Of a stretch of 64,000 nucleotides of DNA, positions 26,788-37,008 are shown in pieces. Position 1 is the stretch's first letter. Every line of letters begins with the position of its first letter. Below the pieces are notes generated by a model that searched no databases, was not told the DNA's origin, and saw only the letters and a program-made list of their open reading frames with translations. This stretch comes from Nocardiopsis sp. MG754419 (GTDB lineage Bacteria > Actinomycetota > Actinomycetes > Streptosporangiales > Streptosporangiaceae). Where the stretch lies: positions 1 through 64,000 of the forward strand of contig NZ_QOCZ01000004.1 of the NCBI RefSeq assembly GCF_018207095.1. The letters run 5' to 3'. Both the position numbers and the translations under genes were made by a program.

Positions 26788-26822
26788 GCAGCGAACCACA
26801 TCCACCCGAAAGGGACACCGTC

Positions 26823-27887
26823 GTGAGCATGGCACGGGCGTGGCGAGGCCTCGTCGAGGAGTACCGCGAGCGCCTTCCCGTAAACGAGAACACCCCCGTC
26901 GTCACCCTCCAGGAGGGCAACACCCCGCTGTTGCCGGCCACGCGCGTGTCCGAACTCACAGGCTGCGAGGTCTTCCTCAAGGTCGAGGGCCTCAACCCCA
27001 CCGGTTCCTTCAAGGACCGCGGCATGACCATGGCCATCTCCAAGGCCGCCGAGGACGGCGCCAAGGCGGTCATCTGCGCCTCCACCGGCAACACCAGCGC
27101 CAGCGCCGCCGCCTACGCCATCCGGGCCGGCATGACCTGCGCGGTCCTGGTACCCCAGGGCAAGATCGCCATGGGCAAGCTGGCCCAGGCCCTCGTGCAC
27201 GGAGCCCGGCTGCTCCAGGTCGACGGCAACTTCGACGACTGTCTGGAACTGGCCCGCAAGCTCAGCGTCGACTACCCGGTCGCCCTGGTGAACTCGGTCA
27301 ACCCCTACCGCCTCCAGGGGCAGAAGACCGCCGCCTTCGAGATCGTGGACGCGCTGGGCGACGCCCCCGACGTCCACTGCATCCCGGTCGGCAACGCCGG
27401 CAACATCACCGCCTACTGGATGGGCTACACCGAGTACGCCAAGGACGGCGTCTCCACCCGGGCCCCGCGCATGCTCGGCTTCCAGGCCAGCGGCGCCGCG
27501 CCGATCGTCGACGGAGCCCCCGTCGCCGGACCGAGCACCATCGCCACCGCCATCCGCATCGGCAACCCGGCCTCCTGGAAGCTCGCGGAGCAGGCGCGCG
27601 ACGAGTCCGGCGGCGCCATCGACAAGGTCACCGACCGGCAGATCATGGCCGCCTACAAGCTCCTGGCCGCCGAGGAGGGCGTGTTCGTCGAACTCGCCTC
27701 CGCCGCGAGCGTGGCCGGTCTGCTGCAGGCCGTCGAGGCCGGGCTGGTCGCCAAGGGCAGCCGCGTGGTGTGCACCGTCACCGGCAACGGTCTCAAGGAC
27801 CCCGACTGGGCGCTGGCCGGAGCCTCCTCCGCCACCACCGTCCCCGTGGACGCCCAGGCCGCGGCCCGGGCCCTCGACCTCGCCTGA
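26823..27887 (+). CDS. thrC: Threonine synthase
   Basis: 354 aa, PLP fold type II. Converts O-phosphohomoserine to threonine. The PLP lysine is in [12 protein letters not shown] (about residue 62), the phosphate loop is [12 protein letters not shown], and [15 protein letters not shown] is the usual Asn-containing motif. The GTG at 26823 is chosen because AAAGGGA lies 7 nt upstream; ATG 26829 two codons later is the alternative. Short class (about 350 aa), usual for actinobacteria. Confidence 0.95.
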   Translation: MSMARAWRGLVEEYRERLPVNENTPVVTLQEGNTPLLPATRVSELTGCEVFLKVEGLNPTGSFKDRGMTMAISKAAEDGAKAVICASTGNTSASAAAYAIRAGMTCAVLVPQGKIAMGKLAQALVHGARLLQVDGNFDDCLELARKLSVDYPVALVNSVNPYRLQGQKTAAFEIVDALGDAPDVHCIPVGNAGNITAYWMGYTEYAKDGVSTRAPRMLGFQASGAAPIVDGAPVAGPSTIATAIRIGNPASWKLAEQARDESGGAIDKVTDRQIMAAYKLLAAEEGVFVELASAASVAGLLQAVEAGLVAKGSRVVCTVTGNGLKDPDWALAGASSATTVPVDAQAAARALDLA

Positions 27888-27981
27888 CGCGGACCCTCCG
27901 CGTCGCTTCCGCCCGTGCTCGGGCGCCGGAAGGCAGGGCGCGACCCTGCCGGCGTCCGAACGAGACCACACTGGGAGCACA

Positions 27982-28944
27982 GTGACCTCACCGCGTCCCC
28001 GCCGGGTGTCCGTCGACGCCCCGGCCACCAGCGCCAACCTCGGGCCCGGCTTCGACGCCCTCGGCCTGGCCCTGCGGTCCCACAACCGGTTCGACGTCGC
28101 CCTGCGCGAGGACGACGAGCTCCATGTCTCGGTGACGGGGGAGGGCGCCGGCGAAGTACCGCTCGACCGTCGCCACCTCGTCGTGCGGGCCATGAGCGAG
28201 ACCTTCGACCGGGCCGGGGAGAAGCTTCCCGGGTTGGACCTGCGGTGCGACGACCGCATCCCGCACGCGCGCGGGCTCGGTTCCTCCTCCTCCGCGATCG
28301 TCGGCGGGGTCACGGCCGCCGCCGCACTGCTCGGACGGACCGGACCCGACGGCGGACCGGACCGGGACTGGATCTACCAGGTCGCCGCGGACCTGGAGGG
28401 GCATCCCGACAACGTGGCCCCCTGCGTCTACGGCGGGTACACCGTCGCCTACCGGGACGGTGACTCCTGGGGCGTCGCCCGACTCGACCCCCACGAGCGG
28501 ATCCTGCCGGTGCTGTGCGTGCCGTCGTGGAAACTGTCCACCGAGCGGGCCCGCGGGCTGTTGCCGGACACCGTCACCCACGCCGACGCGGCCTTCAACG
28601 CGGGGCGTGCGGCGCTGATGACGGCGGCCGTTTGTGGCCACCCGGACTCCCTGTACGCGGCGACCGAGGATCGACTACACGAGTCCTACCGGGCGCCCGC
28701 GATGCCGCGCACGCTCGACCTCATTCGTGACCTGCGCGAACACGAACGCCTCCCCGCCGTGGTCTCCGGAGCGGGGCCCACGGTGCTGGTGCTGTGCACG
28801 GTCCCGGATGGGACAGCTTTGCCGGATTCGCCGGAAATCACCGGGCAGGTAGATTCGATCACGCGGAGGGCGGGTAATGATTGGGACATACGCCCCCTGC
28901 ACGTTGAGCCGGCGGGGGTGCGGACCCCATCTCCCCATCCGTAG
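27982..28944 (+). CDS. thrB: Homoserine kinase
   Basis: 320 aa, GHMP kinase. Phosphorylates homoserine for threonine synthase. The motif SANLGPGFD (about 15-23), the ATP-binding HARGLGSSSSA (about 94-104) and VVSGAGPTVLVL near the C terminus are the three GHMP motifs. GTG start with GGGAG 5 nt upstream. Ends the aspartate-family cluster, about 440 bp before rho. Confidence 0.95.
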   Translation: MTSPRPRRVSVDAPATSANLGPGFDALGLALRSHNRFDVALREDDELHVSVTGEGAGEVPLDRRHLVVRAMSETFDRAGEKLPGLDLRCDDRIPHARGLGSSSSAIVGGVTAAAALLGRTGPDGGPDRDWIYQVAADLEGHPDNVAPCVYGGYTVAYRDGDSWGVARLDPHERILPVLCVPSWKLSTERARGLLPDTVTHADAAFNAGRAALMTAAVCGHPDSLYAATEDRLHESYRAPAMPRTLDLIRDLREHERLPAVVSGAGPTVLVLCTVPDGTALPDSPEITGQVDSITRRAGNDWDIRPLHVEPAGVRTPSPHP

Positions 28945-28976
28945 CATCTGTGTCGAGGAATAGCCGTGGCCTCTGG

Positions 28977-29382
28977 TGATGTTAGGCTTGGTGAAGCACC
29001 AGATGCCCCGTTGCGGGGCGTGTGCTCATCCGCCACTGCGGCTTCCGCGTCCCAAACTCCGGCGTTCCGGTCTCACGATCTGTCGGAAGCGGTGGCCAAC
29101 GTGTCGAGTTCGCGGTCTCCCCGCAACTGTGCCCACGTCTTCGAAGACCTCTCGTCCCTGGACGAGCGTGTCACGAGGGGCGACGGGCATCACCTCCGAG
29201 CCATCCGCCCCGACGTCTGGCTGTACCCAGAGCCCGCCGCGATTGGGTAGGGGACCGACAACGCCGGTTTCCGACATCCACGTGGGGCACGCCCTACCCG
29301 GCCCCTGCCGGTTCGCACCATCGGGCCGGCCGCTCAAGCACAACGCTGACGGCCGACGCCCGCTCCTTGGGAAGGACCCTTA
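28977..29382 (+). promoter_or_regulatory. rho promoter and ~390-nt leader
   Basis: The extended -10 TGT-TAGGCT (28980-28988) suggests a start near 28995 and a long untranslated leader. An early hairpin GCCCCG-TTG-CGGGGC (29005-29019) can be extended by flanking AGCAC/GTGCT. Much of 29020-29160 is C-rich with little G and few stems, resembling a Rho loading (rut) region, which would fit autoregulation by Rho. No ORF in the gap looks real. Confidence 0.45.
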
Positions 29383-31374
29383 GTGAGCGACACCACCGAA
29401 CTCCGAACGGACGCGGCGGTCGACAGCAAGAACAGCGCCGACGCCTCCGCGGAGGCCGGCGAAGCCGCGCCCGCGGGCGCGGCTCGGTCCCGCGCGGCCT
29501 CCCGCGGTACCGGTCTCGCCGCCCAGAAGCTCCCCGAGCTCCAAAAGCTCGCGTCGAGCATGGGCATCACCGGCACGGGGCGCATGCGCAAGAGCGACGT
29601 GATCGCGGCGATCGAGGCCAAGCAGGGCGGTCCGGTCGCCCCGGTGAAGTCGAAGTCCGCAAAGAAGACCGACACCGCCCCCAAGGCCGGTAAGGTCGAG
29701 TCAACCGACGGCCCGACCGAACCCGTCTCGTCCGCCCCGTCGGGTTCCGACGAGGCTGCGAACAAGGGCTCTGGCGAGCGGTCGTCGGACCAGGCCGTGA
29801 CCGAGTCCCAGGGTGGGAAGGCCGACAGGCCCTCCCGCAACCGCCGCTCGTCCCGCAGGCGCGGTGACGAATCCGGTGACCAGCCCCGATCGGTGGACGG
29901 CACCGACTCCTCAACCTCCGCGAGCAGCGTGACCAAGACATCCAGCACCCCCCAGAAGAACGGCCCCGACTCCGAGGACCGTGACACCAGGTCCGGGCAG
30001 GGTCGCGAGCGCCAGCGCAACCGTCGTAACCGCAACCGTGGCGGTGACGACCAGAGCTCCAACAACTCCGACCGCCAGCAGGGCGGCGGCGACGGTCAGA
30101 ACCAGGGCCGCAACAACAACAGCAGCAATGACGACGACTTCGGCAGTGGCGGCCGTCGGCGCGGTCGGCGGCGGGACCGGCGGGACCGTCGTGGTCGCGG
30201 CGGGAACCAGGAGCCGGAGCCGGTCATCGGCGACGACGACGTTCTGCTCCCGGTCGCGGGCATCCTCGACATCCTCGACAACTACGCGTTCGTGCGCACC
30301 ACCGGCTACCTGCCGGGGCAGAGCGACGTGTACGTGTCCCTGGCCCAGGTCCGCAAGCACGGCCTGCGCAAGGGCGACCACATCATCGGTGCGGTCCGCC
30401 AGCCCCGCGAGGGCGAGCGACGCGAGAAGTTCAACGCCCTGGTGCGTCTGGACTCGGTCAACAACATGTCGTCGGACCAGGCCAAGGGTCGCCAAGAGTT
30501 CTCCAAGCTCGTCCCGCTCTACCCGCAGGAGCGCCTGCGGCTGGAGACCGAGCCGAACGTCCTGACCACGCGCATCATCGACCTGGTCGCCCCCATCGGT
30601 AAGGGTCAGCGCGGTCTCATCGTCTCCCCGCCCAAGGCGGGCAAGACGATGGTGATGCAGGCGATCGCCAACGCCATCACCGAGAACAACCCTGAGTGCT
30701 ACCTGATGGTGATCCTCGTGGACGAACGTCCCGAGGAGGTCACCGACATGCAGCGCACCGTCAAGGGCGAGGTCATCAGCTCGACCTTCGACCGCCCGGC
30801 CGAGGACCACACGGTCGTCGCCGACCTGGCGATCGAGCGGGCCAAGCGGCTCGTGGAGATGGGCATGGACGTGGTCGTCCTCCTGGACTCCATCACCCGT
30901 CTGGGCCGCGCCTACAACCTGGCCGCCCCCGCCAGCGGACGCATCATGTCCGGTGGTGTGGACTCCACCGCCCTCTACCCGCCCAAGCGCTTCTTCGGCG
31001 CGGCCCGCAACATCGAGGGCGGCGGTTCGCTGACCATCCTGGCCACCGCGCTGGTCGAGACCGGTTCGCGCGCCGACGAGGTCATCTTCGAGGAGTTCAA
31101 GGGCACCGGCAACATGGAGCTCAAGCTCAGCCGGTCCCTGGCGGACAAGCGGATCTTCCCCGCCGTGGACGTGGACGCCTCCAGCACCCGTAAGGAGGAG
31201 ATCCTGATGTCGGCCGAGGAGCTGAACGTCGTGTGGAAGCTCCGCCGGGTGCTGCACGCCCTGGACACGCAGCAGGCGATCGAGCTGCTCCTGGACAAGA
31301 TGAAGGAGTCCAAGAGCAACGCCGAGTTCCTCATGCAGATCCAGAAGACGACGGTGGGTCCCGACCGCTCGTGA
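29383..31374 (+). CDS. rho: Transcription termination factor Rho
   Basis: 663 aa, much longer than the ~420 of E. coli Rho. Residues about 43-87 form the Rho_N helical domain ([23 protein letters not shown]). Residues about 90-285 are an actinobacterial insertion, low in complexity, ending in an Asn/Gln/Gly/Arg-rich stretch. The RNA-binding OB fold follows (about 285-365, [20 protein letters not shown]). The RecA-like motor has Walker [10 protein letters not shown] (about 415) and an intact Q- and R-loop region ([15 protein letters not shown]). GTG start with GGGAAGGA upstream. Ends at a strong hairpin. Confidence 0.96.
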   Translation: MSDTTELRTDAAVDSKNSADASAEAGEAAPAGAARSRAASRGTGLAAQKLPELQKLASSMGITGTGRMRKSDVIAAIEAKQGGPVAPVKSKSAKKTDTAPKAGKVESTDGPTEPVSSAPSGSDEAANKGSGERSSDQAVTESQGGKADRPSRNRRSSRRRGDESGDQPRSVDGTDSSTSASSVTKTSSTPQKNGPDSEDRDTRSGQGRERQRNRRNRNRGGDDQSSNNSDRQQGGGDGQNQGRNNNSSNDDDFGSGGRRRGRRRDRRDRRGRGGNQEPEPVIGDDDVLLPVAGILDILDNYAFVRTTGYLPGQSDVYVSLAQVRKHGLRKGDHIIGAVRQPREGERREKFNALVRLDSVNNMSSDQAKGRQEFSKLVPLYPQERLRLETEPNVLTTRIIDLVAPIGKGQRGLIVSPPKAGKTMVMQAIANAITENNPECYLMVILVDERPEEVTDMQRTVKGEVISSTFDRPAEDHTVVADLAIERAKRLVEMGMDVVVLLDSITRLGRAYNLAAPASGRIMSGGVDSTALYPPKRFFGAARNIEGGGSLTILATALVETGSRADEVIFEEFKGTGNMELKLSRSLADKRIFPAVDVDASSTRKEEILMSAEELNVVWKLRRVLHALDTQQAIELLLDKMKESKSNAEFLMQIQKTTVGPDRS

Positions 31375-31424
31375 CCCCACCGGCGGCCACCGCGTCGCGG
31401 TGGGTCCGCGGGTGACGAAGCATC

Positions 31425-31455
31425 GGCCCCCTCCCCGGTTCCGGGGGAGGGGGCC
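31425..31455 (+). terminator. Intrinsic terminator of rho
   Basis: 12-bp arms GGCCCCCTCCCC/GGGGAGGGGGCC, loop of six to seven nt, followed by TTCTG; 50 nt after the rho stop. Confidence 0.85.
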
Positions 31456-31519
31456 TTCTGCGTGCACGGGGGAGGAGCGCCCGGGCGGCGCTTCCGTCAT
31501 GTGGAACGCGAATATCACT

Positions 31520-31539
31520 TCTGTGTCTCAGATCACAGA
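31520..31539. promoter_or_regulatory. CRP/GlxR-like box before the lactate permease
   Basis: TCTGTG (31520-31525) and CACAGA (31534-31539) are perfect arms. The core TGTGTCTCAGATCACA (31522-31537) matches 9 of 10 conserved bases of TGTGA-N6-TCACA. A possible -10 TAGGGT lies at 31570-31575. Confidence 0.55.
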
Positions 31540-31618
31540 GGGGGGATGGTGGGGGGACGCACGGCGACCTAGGGTCGCGGAGCACGAGTGCACACCCCAT
31601 ACCAGGGAGCCGTCTGTC

Positions 31619-33445
31619 ATGGACAACCTCGCCCTGCTCAGCCTCCTCGCGCTCACCCCCATCCTTCTCGTCGGAGTCCTGCTCGTCGGGTTCCGCCTTC
31701 CCGCCATGTACGCCATGCCCGCCGGGTACGTCCTCGTGGTCGCCATCGCGGTCCTGTTCTGGCGGACCGACTGGATGACCGTGGCCGCCTCGACCCTCCA
31801 GGGCCTCATCCTCGCGGCGGGACTCCTCTACATCATCTTCGGCGCGCTGCTCCTGCTCTCCACGCTCACCAAGAGCGGCGCCATCGCCACCATCCGCCGC
31901 ACTTTCACCGACATCACCCCCGATCGCCGGGTGCAGGCGATCATCATCGGCTGGCTGTTCGGCAGCTTCATCGAGGGTGCCTCCGGATTCGGCACCCCCG
32001 CCGCCGTGGTCGCGCCCCTCATGCTCGCCCTCGGCTTTCCCGCCATGGCCGCCGTCATGGTCGGCATGGTCATCCAGAGCACCTCGGTCAGCTTCGGCGC
32101 GGTCGGGACCCCGATCCTCGTCGGCGTCGCCGGCGGGCTGGACGGCGGGGGAGGCGTGAGCGAACGCGCCGCCGCCCTCGACATGAGCTTCACCGAGTAC
32201 GTCGGTCAGATCGGACTCCAGACCGTCGCCCTGCACTCGATCGCCGGGACACTCGTGCCCCTGCTCATCTGTTGCATGCTGTGCGGTTTCTACGGGGAGA
32301 ACCGGCGTTTCTCCGACGGTCTCGCCGTCTGGAGGTTCGCGCTGTTCGGCGGGCTCGCCCTGACCATCCCGTCCTTCCTGTACAACTACTTCCTCGGGGT
32401 GGAGTTCACCAGTCTCCTCGGTGGTCTCACCGGACTGATCATCGTCGTCCTCGCCGCGCGCAAGGGCTTCCTGATGCCGAAGAAGATCTGGGACTTCCCG
32501 CCGCGTGAGGACTGGCTGTCCCGCTGGACCGGCGGAATCGAGTCCGGCAACGGGCAGGACACCGCCCCGCGGGCAGGCGGCATCGGCTTCCTCAACGCCT
32601 GGGCGCCCTACCTCGTGGTCGCCGCCCTGCTCATCGTCACGCGCACCGTCGAACCCCTCAAGGAGTGGCTGGAGGGCCTGACCCTCGGTCACGACGACAT
32701 CCTCGGCACCTCCATCGGCGACGCCGTCGCGCCCCTCTACTCGCCCGGCGCCACCTTCATCCTGGTCTGTCTGCTCACTTACGGCCTGCACCGCATGCGC
32801 GTCCGCGACATCGTGGACTCCTGGAAGATGGCCGGTTCCCAGCTGCTCGGCGCGGCCGTGGCCCTGCTGTTCGCCGTGCCCCTGGTCCGGGTCTTCATCA
32901 ACACCGGATCGGAGTTCGGGGCCACCTCCCTGGAGAGCATGCCGCTCACCCTGGCCACCGGAGCCGCCGAACTCGGCGGGCACCACTGGCCCCTGTTCGC
33001 CCCGTGGATCGGTGCCCTGGGCGCCTTCGTCGCCGGCTCCAACACCGTCTCCAACCTCATGTTCGCGCTGTTCCAGCACTCCACGGCCGAACGCATCGGG
33101 GTGCCACCGGAGACCGTCGTGGCGGCCCAGGCCGCCGGCGGGGCCGCGGGCAACATGATCACCGTGCACAACGTCGTCGCGGCCTCCGCCGTGGTCGGCC
33201 TCGTCGGTCGGGAGGGCGACGTCCTGCGCCAGAGCGTCCTGGCGATGATCTACTACCTGCTGGTGGTCGGCTCCGTCACCTACCTCTTCATCCACGGGTT
33301 CGGCGCCAACGCCGGGCTGCTCCTGTTGGCCCTCACCATCGCGGGCCTGGCCGCGGTCTTCTGGTGGCTCAAACACCGTGATCGGGACAAGCCGGCACCC
33401 GTCACGATGCGCGAAGCCGAGCCGGTACAGGGGGGTCGGGAATAG
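31619..33445 (+). CDS. lldP: L-lactate permease family transporter
   Basis: 608 aa, about 12-14 TM helices. [15 protein letters not shown] (about 118-132) is the signature of the LctP/LldP family, repeated in a degenerate way in the second half ([32 protein letters not shown]). The family imports L- and D-lactate or glycolate with protons. The ATG at 31619 has GGGAG 8 nt upstream and begins the first TM helix. No lactate dehydrogenase genes are beside it. It interrupts the rho-rpmE pair that is adjacent in mycobacteria. The box at 31520 suggests catabolite-type control. Confidence 0.9.
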   Translation: MDNLALLSLLALTPILLVGVLLVGFRLPAMYAMPAGYVLVVAIAVLFWRTDWMTVAASTLQGLILAAGLLYIIFGALLLLSTLTKSGAIATIRRTFTDITPDRRVQAIIIGWLFGSFIEGASGFGTPAAVVAPLMLALGFPAMAAVMVGMVIQSTSVSFGAVGTPILVGVAGGLDGGGGVSERAAALDMSFTEYVGQIGLQTVALHSIAGTLVPLLICCMLCGFYGENRRFSDGLAVWRFALFGGLALTIPSFLYNYFLGVEFTSLLGGLTGLIIVVLAARKGFLMPKKIWDFPPREDWLSRWTGGIESGNGQDTAPRAGGIGFLNAWAPYLVVAALLIVTRTVEPLKEWLEGLTLGHDDILGTSIGDAVAPLYSPGATFILVCLLTYGLHRMRVRDIVDSWKMAGSQLLGAAVALLFAVPLVRVFINTGSEFGATSLESMPLTLATGAAELGGHHWPLFAPWIGALGAFVAGSNTVSNLMFALFQHSTAERIGVPPETVVAAQAAGGAAGNMITVHNVVAASAVVGLVGREGDVLRQSVLAMIYYLLVVGSVTYLFIHGFGANAGLLLLALTIAGLAAVFWWLKHRDRDKPAPVTMREAEPVQGGRE

Positions 33446-33465
33446 GTACTGGTCCCGGCACGGTT
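33439..33465 (+). promoter_or_regulatory. SigR-like promoter for rpmE
   Basis: GGAAT (33439-33443), 19 nt, then GTT (33463-33465). This matches the SigR/SigH thiol-stress consensus GGAAT-N18/19-GTT. The -35 overlaps the stop codon of the permease gene. rpmE is a known SigR target in Streptomyces. Confidence 0.55.
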
Positions 33466-33643
33466 ATCGGTCTGGCAAACTGGTAGTGAGGGCGGGTCCG
33501 TCCTCCCGTTCGGGAGAGCACATCGCCCCGATCACCTGGATCGCCGCGGCACCGGTTCGCGCATGGCCTCGACACCGCTCCACCCCCAGTCGGTGGTGCG
33601 GTCGTCATGCGTCCGGCGGTCGCGCTCAAGCAAGGAGGCACAC
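33466..33643 (+). promoter_or_regulatory. rpmE leader region
   Basis: About 170 nt between the SigR-like promoter and rpmE, with a small hairpin CTCCC-GTTC-GGGAG (33503-33516) and further weak stems. L31 autoregulatory leader motifs have been described in actinobacteria. I cannot confirm a match by eye. Confidence 0.3.
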
Positions 33644-33853
33644 ATGCAGGCCGACATCCACCCGGAGTACGTCTCGACCGAGGTGACCTGCACCTGCGGA
33701 GCCCAGTTCACCACCCGCAGCACGATCACCGGGGGCAAGATCCGCGCCGAGGTGTGCTCCGAGTGCCACCCGTTCTACACCGGCAAGCAGAAGATCCTCG
33801 ACACCGGTGGTCGGGTCGCCCGCTTCGAGAAGCGCTTCGGCAAGCGCAAGTAG
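33644..33853 (+). CDS. rpmE: Ribosomal protein bL31, zinc-binding (C+) form
   Basis: 69 aa. Component of the 50S subunit bridging to the 30S head. Cysteines in VTCTCGAQF and [15 protein letters not shown] form the zinc site, so this is the C+ form that stores zinc and is replaced by a C- paralogue under zinc starvation. The ATG at 33644 has AAGGAGG 5 nt upstream; the longer open frame is not supported. Confidence 0.96.
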   Translation: MQADIHPEYVSTEVTCTCGAQFTTRSTITGGKIRAEVCSECHPFYTGKQKILDTGGRVARFEKRFGKRK

Positions 33854-33961
33854 CGCTGCCCTTCCGGCCCGGTGGCGCCGCCCCCTCGGCGGGCGCCACC
33901 GGATCGGACGCATCCCACACGCGGGAACAGGCAGGGCGGACGAGAAGACGGGAATGGGAAA

Positions 33962-35032
33962 GTGAAGCTGGACGACCTTCTTGGGGAGTACTACGAGCTG
34001 GAGCAGCGGCTCGCCGACCCCGAGGTGCACGCGGATCCCGCCGATGCGCGCCGGCTGGGCAAGCGCTACTCCCAGCTCACCCCGATCATCGAGGCCTACC
34101 GTCAGCTCAAAGAAGTCGAGAACGACATCGGTGCCGCCCGTGAGCTGGCCGCCGAGGATCCCTCCTTCGCGGAGGAGGCCGACCGGCTGACCGCCGACGC
34201 CGAACAGCTCACCGAGCGCCTGCGCTTCCTGCTCATCCCGCGTGACCCCGCCGACGACAAGAACCTCATCATGGAGGTCAAGGCGGGCGAGGGCGGCGAG
34301 GAGTCCGCCCTGTTCGCCGGCGACCTGGTCCGCATGTACCTGCGTTACGCCGAGCGGCACGGCTTCAAGAGCGAGGTCATCGACGCCACCCACTCCGACC
34401 TCGGCGGGTACAAGGACATCACCATCGCCTTCAAGAACAAGGGCAACCCCGAGCCCGGCTCGGGCGTGTGGCCCATGCTCAAGTTCGAGGGCGGCGTCCA
34501 CCGGGTGCAGCGCGTGCCCGTCACCGAGTCCCAGGGCCGCATCCACACCTCCGCCGCCGGCGTGCTGGTCGTGCCCGAGGCCGAGGAGATCGAGATCGCG
34601 ATCCACGACAAGGATCTGCGCATCGACGTCTACCGCTCCTCCGGGCCCGGTGGGCAGAGCGTCAACACCACCGACTCCGCGGTGCGCATCACGCACCTGC
34701 CGACCGGTATCGTCGCCTCCTGCCAGAACGAGAAGAGCCAGCTCCAGAACAAGGAGCAGGCCATGCGCATCCTGCGGGCCCGGATCTACGCCGAGGCCCA
34801 GGCCAGCGCGGACGCCGAGGCCAGCGCCGAGCGCAAGAGCCAGGTCCGCACGGTGGACCGCTCCGAGCGGGTGCGCACCTACAATTTCCCCGAGAACCGC
34901 ATCTCCGACCACCGGGTCGGCTTCAAGGCCTACAACCTCGACCAGGTGCTCGACGGCGACCTGGACGGTGTCATCAAGGCCTTGGTCGACGCCGACACCA
35001 AGGAGAGGCTCGAAGCCGCACAGGGATCATGA
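33962..35032 (+). CDS. prfA: Peptide chain release factor 1
   Basis: 356 aa. Recognises UAA and UAG and triggers peptide release. The catalytic GGQ is in [15 protein letters not shown] (about residue 230), and the codon-reading PxT motif is PVT in [14 protein letters not shown], diagnostic for RF1 over RF2. The GTG at 33962 gives the family length and has GGGA 8 nt upstream. It overlaps prmC by 4 bp (ATGA), coupling the factor to its methylase. Confidence 0.96.
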   Translation: MKLDDLLGEYYELEQRLADPEVHADPADARRLGKRYSQLTPIIEAYRQLKEVENDIGAARELAAEDPSFAEEADRLTADAEQLTERLRFLLIPRDPADDKNLIMEVKAGEGGEESALFAGDLVRMYLRYAERHGFKSEVIDATHSDLGGYKDITIAFKNKGNPEPGSGVWPMLKFEGGVHRVQRVPVTESQGRIHTSAAGVLVVPEAEEIEIAIHDKDLRIDVYRSSGPGGQSVNTTDSAVRITHLPTGIVASCQNEKSQLQNKEQAMRILRARIYAEAQASADAEASAERKSQVRTVDRSERVRTYNFPENRISDHRVGFKAYNLDQVLDGDLDGVIKALVDADTKERLEAAQGS

Positions 35033-35892
35033 ACTTCCTACTCGACGAGGTCGCCCGCGCCACGCTCAGGCTCGCGGAGGCGGGCGTGGCCTCACCCCGC
35101 ACGGACGCCGAGGAACTCGCGGCGTTCGTGCACGGTGTCCGTCGAGGGGAACTCCACGCGGTCTCCGACGCCGACTTCGACGCCCGGTACTGGGAGTGCG
35201 TCGCCCGCCGTGAGGCCCGCGAACCGCTCCAGCACATCACCGGGCGCGCCTACTTCCGCTACCTCGCGCTCCAGGTCGGTCCGGGTGTGTTCGTGCCCCG
35301 TCCGGAGACCGAGATCATGGTGGACTGGGCGATCGAGACCCTGCGGGCCATGGACGTCGCCGACCCCCTGGTCGTGGACCTGGGCGCCGGCTCCGGGGCG
35401 ATCGGGATCTCCATCGCGCAGGAGGTCCCGCGCTCTCGGGTCCACACCGTGGAGATCGATCCCGAGGCGCTGCGCTGGACCCGACGCAACGTCGAGGCCA
35501 GCGGCCACGCCGACCGGGTGACCGCCCACCAGGGCGACATGCGCACCGCACTGCCCGAGCTCAACGGTCGGGTGGACCTGCTCATCAGCAACCCGCCCTA
35601 CGTTCCCACTCGGGAGGCCGACGTCATCCCGCCGGAGGTGCGCGACTACGATCCCGCCCGCGCGCTGTGGTCGGGCGAGGACGGGCTGGACATGATCCGC
35701 GACCTGGAGGCGGTCGGCCGTAGGCTGCTGCGCCCCGGCGGGGCCATGGCCATCGAACACCACGACGGTCAGGGCATCGACATCCCCTGGCTGTTCCCCG
35801 AGGACAAGGGCTGGCGCGACGTCCTCAACCGCAAGGACATGGCCCGGCGCGACCGCTTCGTGGTCATGCGTCGGGCCGACGAGGACGACTAG
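35029..35892 (+). CDS. prmC: Release-factor glutamine methyltransferase
   Basis: 287 aa. Methylates the Gln of the GGQ motif of RF1/RF2 using S-adenosylmethionine. N-terminal helical substrate domain (about 1-80), then a Rossmann methyltransferase with [14 protein letters not shown] (about 121-134) and the catalytic NPPY in [10 protein letters not shown] (about 185-194). Coupled to prfA by the ATGA overlap. Confidence 0.95.
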   Translation: MNFLLDEVARATLRLAEAGVASPRTDAEELAAFVHGVRRGELHAVSDADFDARYWECVARREAREPLQHITGRAYFRYLALQVGPGVFVPRPETEIMVDWAIETLRAMDVADPLVVDLGAGSGAIGISIAQEVPRSRVHTVEIDPEALRWTRRNVEASGHADRVTAHQGDMRTALPELNGRVDLLISNPPYVPTREADVIPPEVRDYDPARALWSGEDGLDMIRDLEAVGRRLLRPGGAMAIEHHDGQGIDIPWLFPEDKGWRDVLNRKDMARRDRFVVMRRADEDD

Positions 35893-36171
35893 GCACGGTT
35901 TGATGAACCACACGGGGTGTTGTTCCGTTCGGACTCCGACAGACCGTGGTTCCCACGAGCCGGCAAGGGACCGGAGGTGGGATCGTGAGGGACGAGCCCT
36001 CCCACCGCGGATCCCGAGGGTTCCCGCCGTGCCGCCGGACGTCCGCACCCGGGCCGAAGCGTCAGCGCAGGCCCCGAGAACACGGCCCAGCGGCCGTCGT
36101 CCTCGCCCCCAACCCCACCGTCGGACCGACACCTGGCCGGTCGACCCGTTCGAGATCGAGGTGAACGCAGG

Positions 36172-36996
36172 GTGAGCCGCATCTACGACTGCGCGGACGA
36201 TACCGCCCGCAAGGACGGCATCGCCGACGCCGCGTCCGCGGTACGCCGAGGCGACCTGGTGGTCCTGCCGACCGACACCGTGTACGGCATCGGCACCGAC
36301 GCCTTCAGCCCCAAGGCGGTCGCGCGACTCCTGGAGACCAAGGGGCGCGGCCGGGACATGCCGCCGCCCGTGCTGGTGGGCTCGATCCGGGCCGCCACCG
36401 CCCTCATCGACGACCTGGGCAACCACGGACGTGACCTCATGGAGGAGTTCTGGCCCGGTCCGCTCACCCTCGTGTGCACCGCCACCCCCAGCCTGTCCTG
36501 GGACCTGGGCGACACCAAGGGCACCGTGGCCGTGCGCATGCCGATGGACCCGGTCGCCCTGGAGCTGTTGAAGGAGACCGGCCCGATGGCGGTCAGCAGC
36601 GCCAACAAGTCCGGGATGCCGGCCGCCGCCACGGCGGGGGAGGCCATCGAACAACTCGGTGACGAGGACGTGGCGGTCTACCTCGACGGCGGTGTGAGCG
36701 AGAGCCCCGTGGCCTCGACCATCGTCGACCTCACCTACGCGGTACCGCGCGTGCTGCGCTCGGGCGCCATCTCCATCGAACAGCTCCGGGCGGTGTGCGG
36801 CACCGTCATCGGGGAGCTGCGCAAGGGCCGCACCAAGCCCAAGAAGTCCGAGTCCGAGGAGGCGACCGCTCCTTCCGAGGACTCCGCGGGGGACGACGCG
36901 GGCACCGAGGGTACGAAGACCGAGAACGCGAACGACAACGAGACGTCCTCCGCCGACGGCGAGACCCGCGCGTCCGGCGGCGGCGACCAGAGCTAG
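36172..36996 (+). CDS. tsaC: L-threonylcarbamoyladenylate synthase (TsaC/Sua5)
   Basis: 274 aa. Makes threonylcarbamoyl-AMP from threonine, bicarbonate and ATP, the first step of tRNA t6A37 formation. VVLPTDTVYGIG (about 27-38), FWPGPLTLV, VAVRMP and MAVSSANKSG are family motifs. The fold ends near residue 215. The last ~55 residues are a disordered tail, basic at first (KPKKSE) then strongly acidic with Ser/Thr/Glu/Asp, not part of the enzyme family. GTG start. Followed 12 bp later by wecA. Confidence 0.93.
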   Translation: MSRIYDCADDTARKDGIADAASAVRRGDLVVLPTDTVYGIGTDAFSPKAVARLLETKGRGRDMPPPVLVGSIRAATALIDDLGNHGRDLMEEFWPGPLTLVCTATPSLSWDLGDTKGTVAVRMPMDPVALELLKETGPMAVSSANKSGMPAAATAGEAIEQLGDEDVAVYLDGGVSESPVASTIVDLTYAVPRVLRSGAISIEQLRAVCGTVIGELRKGRTKPKKSESEEATAPSEDSAGDDAGTEGTKTENANDNETSSADGETRASGGGDQS

Positions 36997-37008
36997 AGGG
37001 GCCGGTCA

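Noticed and set aside
26673-26822. Extension of thrC or a threonine attenuator leader peptide
   Set aside because: It crosses two strong hairpins and is not rich in Thr or Ile codons; the GTG at 26823 has a proper ribosome site.
31331-33376. 681-codon minus-strand frame opposite the lactate permease
   Set aside because: Antisense to a clear transporter, and its acidic low-complexity translation is an artefact of codon bias.
33954-33965. Three-codon mini-ORF overlapping the prfA start
   Set aside because: ATG-GGA-AAG-TGA is too short to judge, and the GGGA before it also fits as the ribosome site of prfA itself.
35900-36175. 91-codon frame between prmC and tsaC
   Set aside because: Arg/Pro-rich composition, overlaps the tsaC start, no ribosome site.
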